25,058 nt of DNA from Fragilaria crotonensis. Taxonomy: Eukaryota; Bacillariophyta; Fragilariophyceae; Fragilariales; Fragilariaceae. Numbering within the stretch: position 1 is the first letter of the stretch; each line of letters begins with the position of its first letter. Of this stretch, positions 17,965-25,058 are shown one piece after another. The notes beneath the pieces were generated by a model. The model worked only from the letters and a program-made list of their open reading frames with translations, did no database searches and was not told the origin of the DNA. The translations under genes were made by a program, and so were the position numbers. Where the stretch lies: contig JAKSYS010000792.1 in NCBI GenBank assembly GCA_022925895.1, forward strand, positions 1 to 25,058. Reading direction: 5' to 3'.

Positions 17965-19805
17965 ATTTTCTCACATCCTGCTACGACAAGTCACTCTATG
18001 ATGCATCAATCCTTCATAAATGAGTCGCAGCGCTCCATATTACGTTGCCAACATTTTCAATATGTAGTCGTCCACTTTCATAACAAAGACATTAAAGTTG
18101 ATGCTGTACAAAGTGCCTGGGAGGCTATTAGTTGAGCCAATCTCTATAAATCAAAATGTTATCCAAATATTTTTCGTTCAGAATGGTTGGTCCTACCTTT
18201 GTACAAGCTTGATTGCGAACATCTGCCATTCCACTCAAGCTGCAACAGCAAATTGAATGCTATTCATTTCCCATTGGATGAGGTTTCCTTCTTGGAACAA
18301 ACATCCCGCAAGGGCAAGTCCACATCTTTTTCCAGACTGAAATGGGCTCCTCATCCAAACAAAAGACCCACCTCTGACTGGTGAATCAAGCCTGCATATG
18401 CCTGTTGAGGAAAGCATCATTCAGATCATTGACAAGATGGCTGGATCGGATGTTTGAATGCCGGGGCGGTGTTGTTGTGCGATGTTGATGCTTCAGAATT
18501 GAATCAAAATGTCTCCTGGACTTGCAAGTAACAACATATGTTAGGGTCATTCAATGTTGGAATATTTTCGGGAGCAGGCTCATTTTCATTATCAACTGCA
18601 AACCCTTCTTCTTCTACTTTCACGCTATTCGCCATTCTCATCACGACCCCCAACAGCCACATTCACGTCGTTTTCCGCATCCTTCACTGGTAAAATTTTT
18701 ACCGAAGATTTGTCCGGACCAACTTCAGTGGCCTCACAAAATCAAGCAACAGCATGAAGGATTCGACCACTGTCAACATTGTTGTGTTGCATTTTCATAC
18801 AGACGACCCGCCAAAGCTTGGACAGGAGTTTCTCCTCCTGGTGTCCAATGACAAGGAGGTTGTCTAGCACATCATCCTTTGTTGCATTTGTAAACTTTTC
18901 AAAATGGCAGCCCTTGGGTAAAGAAACTTCTTGTTGACAGTGATCTCGGCTCCGACGCCATGGCATAGCCATTTATTGTTGACCATGATATTATTTCAAC
19001 GATAAAAGTTGGTTCACAGCAGACCAACTTCTGCGTGTCATATCTTAACTTCTATAGCGTCAAAAAAGCGCATCTTGATAACCAGTATTGCACGCAACTA
19101 GCTACTAGTTCTTTAATATTGTATTGAGCCATTGGTCTCAAGAACATGAAGCCCAAATGATGAGTTAGCACTTCAGAAAATGACACTGAATCAACTTACT
19201 ACAGCTACCACGTACTACTATCATACTGTACGTTCAGATTTATCGTGAAACGTGTGCAGTGTGCAGTGTCCAATGCTCGTCTACTCCACAAAAACAGAAC
19301 AGCAGTGGACTGTTTTACGACATCTGAAACTCTTGTCATCTAAAATTCGATCTGGGCTCCCAAAATTGTGAAGTTTTCCTATTTGTCGATTATGTCAATG
19401 ACGTGTCAGGCGAAATTCCAGCCGAAGGCTTTGCAAAAAAAAAGAAACTGGGAGCCGTGAGCCCTGCGTAGACAATATATGAAGTACAAGTACTTGTACA
19501 TGCATACACAGGCACGCGTCATTGTTTTGTACTACCAGCGCATGGGCCGTGAGCCGTGAACTGTAGGATGTGGTGCATGAAGTACACTGGTACAAGTACT
19601 ACTGCTGGAGTATATTGGAGTGTACGTGTTTTGTACTGGCGCACTCGGTGAACGCTCTTAGGTTTAGATGGAGATTCCTGACTCCCGTGCCTCAAATCCA
19701 CGGTCATTGCGTGCAACGACGCGTTTATCGATACGACACAACATTTCGGTGGAGGCCCATGGTCGTAATACCTTAGTATAAACGATTAGAATCAAATTGA
19801 GGACG
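17965..19805. other. Long spacer without supported gene
   Basis: Only short frames occur, such as 18742-18972 minus (76 codons) and 18522-18851 plus (109 codons), none with a recognisable domain. The minus-strand frame at 18972-18742 has a helix-like composition and may be a relic. The right end (about 19480-19640) is dense in GTAC and TTGTAC words and may be part of the promoter of the glycosyltransferase gene. Confidence 0.35.
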
Positions 19806-21198
19806 ATGAGTTTCAAGAATGTTGCGACTGTCCTGGTGATTGTAACAATTGTTGGCCTTGCATCCATGGCCATGTCACGGGATGCACTCATGGCAGTTCA
19901 GAAATCGTCATTACGATGCGATTCTACCTCGATCAATCCAGCTGGCAGCGACATCGTCAGAAGGCGCGACACTGCAGCTTCGGTTCCCAAGTTCAAAGTC
20001 AGTAGATTGTACAGAGATGAGCATGCCCGTATCGACAGGGAAAGCATAGAAATCCGATGCGATCGCTATGGCCTCAAGCCCTATAGTGGTCCGCCGCGTC
20101 GCATTTTCTTTGGAACAATGGTAGCTGATGAAAATTGGCAAGTTCATCTGATTCATGCTATGGAGGTGTATGATATTTATCATGTTGCTGTTTTTGTAGA
20201 GTCCAACACAACGCACGTGGCCTCTCCTCGACCGCTTAGGTACAAGGACTCAAACGAGGGAGATCTCTTGACACATTCTGCGCTGTTTGGACCCAAGACA
20301 CAAGTGTACATTGATTATTGGCTTGAGGATCGGCAAGATCTCAAGTGGATGGATCGCGAATCCGAACAGCGCAATCCTATCGTCAAGCGCTGGAAGGACG
20401 CGGGAATGCTGCCGGAAGATGTCGGTATCATGTCTGATGCTGACGAATTCTTCTCTCGTGACTTCCTTCGAGCCGTTCAGACCTGTGATTTCCCAGCCTT
20501 GCGCCCTGATCCAAGCTGTCATCGCCCCAAAATCGCCCCTTCAACCGTTGCCTATGAGAGCTCTCCATATTGTATAAAGAAAACTCCGTGGTTCCACCCC
20601 GACGTTATTAGTGGTGAATGTGTTGATGGCATCGGGGATCCAACCGAACGTGTCGTTCCCTTACGAACTCACCAACGAATGTATGGAGCGTCACGAGACG
20701 TACGGAAGAGACGAGATTGACCAATACCCAGAAGTAGTGAAGAAGTCTGACCGATATCCACTCTTCACCGCCCCTGATATTCGCCGCGTTCAAGGCGATT
20801 GGGGCATTCCCTTCAGTCTCAAACGAATTGATGGTGACAAGACCGATGCGGTAAATGGTATCGCCTATCATCTACATAATTGGTTTGACGATTTAAGAGT
20901 GCTTCGAAATAAGTACGTAACATATGCGCACGGTACCTTGATGACAAAAGGGAAGCCTCTTTCTCGTGTTACTGGGGATCTGGACATACTCGTCCGTTGC
21001 ATCAAAGGAATTGGAAATGAAGGCAATTCTGGCGAATACTACCTAGAAGGTAGAAAGGTCAAAGGCCCTAAACCGATCTTTTTTCTTAACAAGACATACT
21101 CGGAGGAGCGCCACAAACTCGTGCAGGAGATGGTGCGCCGCGATGAACAGAAGTACGGATCTGCCTATAAATCCAAAGGTATACAGATCAAAAACTAA
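19806..21198 (+). CDS. GT17-family glycosyltransferase, frameshifted (MGAT3-like)
   Basis: The start is ATG 19806. Residues about 5-22 form a signal anchor, giving a type II Golgi protein. The catalytic domain follows: Arg-Arg-Ile-Phe-Phe-Gly at about 98-103; Glu-x-Tyr-Asp...Phe-Val-Glu-Ser at about 121-133; and Met-Ser-Asp-Ala-Asp-Glu-Phe with a DxD metal/nucleotide-sugar site at 211-213. Ile-Ser-Gly-Glu-Cys follows at about 268. This layout fits family GT17, whose animal member MGAT3 adds the bisecting GlcNAc to N-glycans; acceptor specificity here is inferred only. The first frame ends at 20720. The second, 20611-21198, carries on the protein (His-Glu-Thr-Tyr-Gly-Arg-Asp-Glu, Trp-Phe-Asp-Asp-Leu-Arg, basic tail) to TAA 21196-21198. 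The switch needs one base less and lies at about 20675-20690, without intron signals. Alternatives are an assembly error or a recent pseudogene. Confidence 0.75.
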
Positions 21199-21642
21199 AC
21201 TTGGCTTGTACGATTCCCCCGGAGTACGCAGCAGTGCACACCGACGTGCCATCGAACGGCTGCCATCGAACAAGTCCCATTAAAGGTGATAGCGGATAGC
21301 TTAAAAAAAGGAATGATGCGCATAGAAATAGGGAAAGGGAAAGAGCTAGCTACCACATCCGCCGCGAGCAATCTTACTTGAACGAACCTATTTAAGGGAG
21401 ACCAAAGTTGGGATCTAATAGCATTGCTCTTCGTGTCAAGGCTTTGTAAAGCTCAACAACGACACGGTCAGTCTTCTTGTACTCGAGTAACTAATAAGCA
21501 CACAAAAAAGCTGCTGCATTTAGTGCACAGAAATGAAACAAACTTTATAAAAATTTATATCCATAGGGACTCCTCATCGTTAACCACGACGGGGTCCAAC
21601 ATACACTATATGCAAAGTCATTCTCAAGCGAATGTATCGTTT
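21199..21642. terminator. 3' region between convergent GT17 and SIT genes
   Basis: The 444-bp region must contain the 3' UTRs and poly(A) sites of both genes. A/T-rich stretches near 21536-21562 may serve as polyadenylation regions. No gene is seen; the 77-codon plus-strand frame at 21424-21657 has no domain. Confidence 0.4.
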
Positions 21643-24585
21643 CTATTCTTCTTGTAGCGGCTCTTCCTCGTCAACCACCTGCGCGGCAGCTGCCCGCTCC
21701 TTTGGAGTACCAATATACACTTCATCGACTTGGTACCCGGCAAGTTGCTTGTGGATCAGCGCCATAAACCAGGCACCAGAGCAAAGACCGATGCTGTCAA
21801 GTACAAGGCAAACGCGAATGACAAAGTAGATCAGAGGATTGGAGAGGAAGGCAACTGGGAACGATGACGCAACAATGCGCCATGCCAATGACCCAATAAT
21901 GGTGGTGATCACGGCTCCCGTCAATCCTGTGTTCAAGAAGGCTTGGAAACCATCAGAAACGCCGAAGATATTGGCATCACCTTCTCCATAGCTCGGAGAC
22001 GCGATACGGGCAACAACGAACATGCACGTGGCGACGAAGATTTGACGTCCAACAAGGAAGGATTGCAAGTTGCTTCCAGCAAAAGTGAGTTGGCACACCT
22101 TGAAGGCCACAGGGTAGCTCTTCAACTCGTCCTCAGGAAGGTTGACAACCGCAAACAGTGCACTTTGCATACCCTCCATCATACCAACAACACCCATCAG
22201 AACGAAGAAGATGATGACGGAAACGTATGGTGGCACACCCTCGTACATAGTGGTCTTGCCATCAAACAGCGCAACGAGTGTTACTGCCAAGGAAAAGGCA
22301 AGGATGGCAAGGGACATCAAGACACGAGCCCAGAAGAAGAGTTTCTGGGCACCCGAGCGAGGTGGTTCGTTCGAGTCAATGGGCTTTCCGGTGATTTTGG
22401 AGAAGAAGATCTGGACAAGGTACACCGAATGAAGAAGTCCGGAGAACTCGATGCCCAATGAGACATACGACGTGAAGAGCATGAAGTAAGTGTTGATGAA
22501 GTCGAGCATGCAATTCGCCGCATTAACCTGCGCAGTGAGCTGACCGAGCATAATTGTAGTCAAGATCATGGCAACACCAGCTCCGAGGAAGACCTCAGTG
22601 ACTGCGCTGCTGAGTCCGAGCACCTGCGCACCCTTGATGGAGGCACCGCACAAGTTGATAACAGTGATCACAAGGACAACAAGGAATTGACGTCCAACGA
22701 TGAAGCGCTCCATGTTGTCTCCCTTGTGGGCAAGCATCGTGTTCTTGTATGTGACCTTATGTGAGTCCTTGTACAAGTCCTTGTCAACAGGTTGGAGACC
22801 AACGAGGCAACCTTGTCCACCCTCCATCATGGCGAGCCAGACAATGAGGAACCAGAACAGCAAGAAAGCCACAACCGGGTGGGCATCAATGGAAACCTTG
22901 GTTTGGCTGGTAAACATGGCGGCCATGACAACAATCACGGAGAAGATCAAGAGCGCCATCGAGTACAAGTACTTAACAGTGGTCATGGAAACGTCAATAT
23001 CCTTGTCGCGCTTGGTGACTGGAGCGGAGGTGTGGCGTTCAGCACCCTCGAGGTAGACCTCGTCGGGCTGGTATCCAACAATAAGCTTATTGAAGCGGCC
23101 AAGAACCCAGGCGCCGGAGCAGATTCCGCACGACTCGAGGATCAAGCAGATACGGATAATGATGTAGATCAGAGGGTTGGACAAGAAAGCGAGTGGGAAG
23201 GACGACGCAATGATACGCCATGCGAGAGATCCAATGATGGTGGTGATAACAGCGCCGGTGAGACCAGAGTTCAAGAAAGCCTGGAATCCATCCGAAACAC
23301 CGAAGATGTTGGCATCGTCCGCGGTGTAGACAGGGGTGGCAATACGTGCCACGACGAAGATGCAGGTGGCAACGAAGATTTGACGACCGATCAAGAAAGC
23401 CTGCAAGTTCTGGCCGGTGAAGGTCAACTGACAGTTGGCGTAGGCGATTGGACTGCTTCGGAGCTCTTCTTCACGGAGGTTGATAAGAGCAAAGAGAGCA
23501 ATCTGCATACCCTCCATCATACCGACAACGGCCATCAGGATGAACAAGATGATCACAGACACATAAGGAGGGACACCAGCCCACATGCCGGTCTTGCCGT
23601 CGAATAGGGCAACAAGTGTCACGGCCAAGCAGAAGCCTAAGATGGCAATGGACATGATGACCCGGGTCCAGAAGAAAAGGTTCTGAGCAGCATTCCGTGG
23701 TGGCTCATTCGACTCGATGGGCTTGCCGGTGATCTTGGAAAAGATCATCTGAACAAGGTACACGCAGTGGAGAAGGCCAGAGAACTCAATTCCCAACGAC
23801 ACGTAGGAAGTGAACAGCATGAAATAGTTGTTGATGAAGTCAAGCATGCAGTTAGCAGCATTGACCTGGGCTGTCAATTGACCAGCCACGATGGTGGTCA
23901 AGATCATGGCAAAGCCATTGGCGAGGAAGATTTCATCAGCCCAGCCTGGGAAACCAAGGACTGAGGCTCCCTTGATGGCAGATCCCATCAAGTTGATGAC
24001 GGTGATGACCAGAACGACTAGGTATTGACGTCCGACAATAATGCGCTCCATGTTGTCGCCCTTGTGTGCAAGTTTGGTATTGATCAAAGAGCGGGGATGG
24101 GACTCTGCATACAAGGCCTTATCAATGGGTTGAAGACCAATGAGGGCACCTTGTCCACCCTCCATCATGGCAAGCCAGACTATCAAGAACCAGAAGATGA
24201 AGAATGCCACAGCAGGGTGGAGTCCGAAGTCAGCGGTTGCGGTGGTCTGGTTGGTAAACATAGCAGCAAGAACGACCAGCACGGATAAAACCAGGAGGGC
24301 GCTAGAGTAGAGGTATTTGAAGGATTCCAATGCTGCTCCTAGCAGAGAGCGTGGAGCTGCTGGGTCTTCTTCTGCCTCATCTACCATCTCCTTCTTGGCA
24401 CCGTCATCCTCACCAGGGTAGTGAGCTGGCTTTCCGTGCTCGTTCGCTACAGGGAAAAGCTTGCCTGTCTCATCAGCAACATTCTCAGCAGGCTCGTCTT
24501 CGGTAGTCTTGTAGGAAAAAGGGTTGACTACCACAGGGCTATCTTTGCCCTCTCCCACGGACAGTTCAATGCCTTCCGACGCCAT
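21643..24585 (-). CDS. SIT: Tandem-fused silicon transporter (two SIT domains)
   Basis: An uptake carrier for silicic acid in diatoms, probably Na-coupled in the plasma membrane or endomembranes. The 980-residue single-exon protein contains two complete SIT domains, at about 88-510 and 535-960, offset by 446 residues. Each has the two family signatures EGxQ and GRQ twice: EGGQ 142 and GRQ 185, EGMQ 358 and GRQ 400; EGGQ 588 and GRQ 631, EGMQ 803 and GRQ 846. Each also has the CMLD motif (246 and 692). Each domain has about ten hydrophobic segments; a usual single-domain SIT is about 550 residues. The N-terminal 80 residues are acidic and polar, and a charged linker of about 25 residues (510-535) joins the domains. 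The C-terminus is short and acidic. No key motif is lost in either half, so both may transport. Multi-domain SIT genes are reported in the araphid diatom Synedra acus, from memory. Confidence 0.95.
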   Translation of the reverse strand: MASEGIELSVGEGKDSPVVVNPFSYKTTEDEPAENVADETGKLFPVANEHGKPAHYPGEDDGAKKEMVDEAEEDPAAPRSLLGAALESFKYLYSSALLVLSVLVVLAAMFTNQTTATADFGLHPAVAFFIFWFLIVWLAMMEGGQGALIGLQPIDKALYAESHPRSLINTKLAHKGDNMERIIVGRQYLVVLVITVINLMGSAIKGASVLGFPGWADEIFLANGFAMILTTIVAGQLTAQVNAANCMLDFINNYFMLFTSYVSLGIEFSGLLHCVYLVQMIFSKITGKPIESNEPPRNAAQNLFFWTRVIMSIAILGFCLAVTLVALFDGKTGMWAGVPPYVSVIILFILMAVVGMMEGMQIALFALINLREEELRSSPIAYANCQLTFTGQNLQAFLIGRQIFVATCIFVVARIATPVYTADDANIFGVSDGFQAFLNSGLTGAVITTIIGSLAWRIIASSFPLAFLSNPLIYIIIRICLILESCGICSGAWVLGRFNKLIVGYQPDEVYLEGAERHTSAPVTKRDKDIDVSMTTVKYLYSMALLIFSVIVVMAAMFTSQTKVSIDAHPVVAFLLFWFLIVWLAMMEGGQGCLVGLQPVDKDLYKDSHKVTYKNTMLAHKGDNMERFIVGRQFLVVLVITVINLCGASIKGAQVLGLSSAVTEVFLGAGVAMILTTIMLGQLTAQVNAANCMLDFINTYFMLFTSYVSLGIEFSGLLHSVYLVQIFFSKITGKPIDSNEPPRSGAQKLFFWARVLMSLAILAFSLAVTLVALFDGKTTMYEGVPPYVSVIIFFVLMGVVGMMEGMQSALFAVVNLPEDELKSYPVAFKVCQLTFAGSNLQSFLVGRQIFVATCMFVVARIASPSYGEGDANIFGVSDGFQAFLNTGLTGAVITTIIGSLAWRIVASSFPVAFLSNPLIYFVIRVCLVLDSIGLCSGAWFMALIHKQLAGYQVDEVYIGTPKERAAAAQVVDEEEPLQEE

Positions 24586-25058
24586 AGTTGTTAAGACTTT
24601 TTCTGCTAAACGAGAGTGTGAGAACTTGTATTGTGGTGCATCATGGGTGGGGACTACTTCAGCGCTTATTCACCGCATGACAACTTTTCTTCGCTTGGGG
24701 TAGTTGCCAGATGTCTACATTGGTCAGGCGATGTAATATGCGACGTATCTCATGACGTTCCCCAGGCACACGAAAATTGCAGCGCTCGGCGCAGCACACG
24801 ATAGCTGCATAGCAAATATAACATCAAGGGCCATTCCTACCCTTTTGCGATAGAAGGTGCTGACTCTGGGAAAAGGACTCAAGGTAAAATTGGCTTTTCT
24901 TGGTATATCATCCGTTCCTTCTACATATGAGAACCTAATCGGACCCGAGGTGATTCCGTGCTTCGGTACTTGAGTACATGGGTACGTTTACATACCTATC
25001 ATAGTACAAGTAAAAGTACGAGTACTACAATGCGTTCGCACATCAATATGTGCATAGT
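24586..25058. promoter_or_regulatory. Upstream region of the silicon transporter gene
   Basis: The 5' flank of the SIT gene, up to the window edge. It ends in a GTAC-rich stretch (about 24966-25026) with AGTAC/GTACT words resembling those near other genes in the window. No TATA box or known silicon-response element can be named, and no gene is seen. Confidence 0.35.

Noticed and set aside
22792..23607. 271-codon plus-strand open frame inside the silicon transporter gene
   Set aside because: It is the antisense shadow of the SIT coding frame; similar shadows occur at 21943-22461 in the other SIT half. It is polar, low in hydrophobic residues and without any domain.
1..25058. tRNA, rRNA or organellar sequence
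   Set aside because: No cloverleaf with conserved T-arm or rRNA core sequence was recognised by eye, though a covariance-model scan could not be run here.

Overview
The window looks like nuclear DNA of a diatom, most likely a raphid pennate. The main reasons are a silicon transporter of the diatom SIT family, plastid presequences with a signal peptide plus transit peptide, few and short GT-AG introns (64 and 121 nt), eukaryotic start contexts, and a type II Golgi glycosyltransferase of family GT17. I do not commit to a species.

Layout from left to right. Two tandem copies of a cysteine-rich gene occupy 489-2828 and 6260-9206 on the plus strand. The right copy is complete: signal peptide, Cys-rich head, a domain resembling potato inhibitor I (MEROPS I13), then ten 69-residue units with eight cysteines each. 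The left copy has eight units and no recognisable first exon. Between them lie about 3.4 kb holding a decayed minus-strand coding relic (about 3515-4165) and a 745-bp element with 35-bp terminal inverted repeats (4872-5616). A short thylakoid-lumen protein gene (minus) and a plastid sigma-70 factor gene (plus) follow, divergent from a shared 0.5-kb region. The sigma gene ends 15 nt from the convergent end of a long minus-strand gene for condensin II subunit G2 (CAP-G2). About 3.2 kb without a convincing gene comes next. A GT17 glycosyltransferase (plus) and a two-domain fused silicon transporter of 980 residues (minus) then converge at the right end.

The genes do not form an operon. Links that can be argued are the divergent pair of plastid proteins, and more speculatively the secretory-pathway and silicification theme: secreted, sequon-rich Cys proteins, an N-glycan-modifying enzyme and a silicon transporter.

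Three otherwise convincing genes are broken in frame as given: the sigma factor once, CAP-G2 twice, and GT17 once. The breaks may be unrecognised short introns, single-base consensus errors or real mutations. At least one CAP-G2 break, in a run of six G, and the GT17 break look more like one-base indels than introns. The SIT and the long Cys-rich exons are clean.
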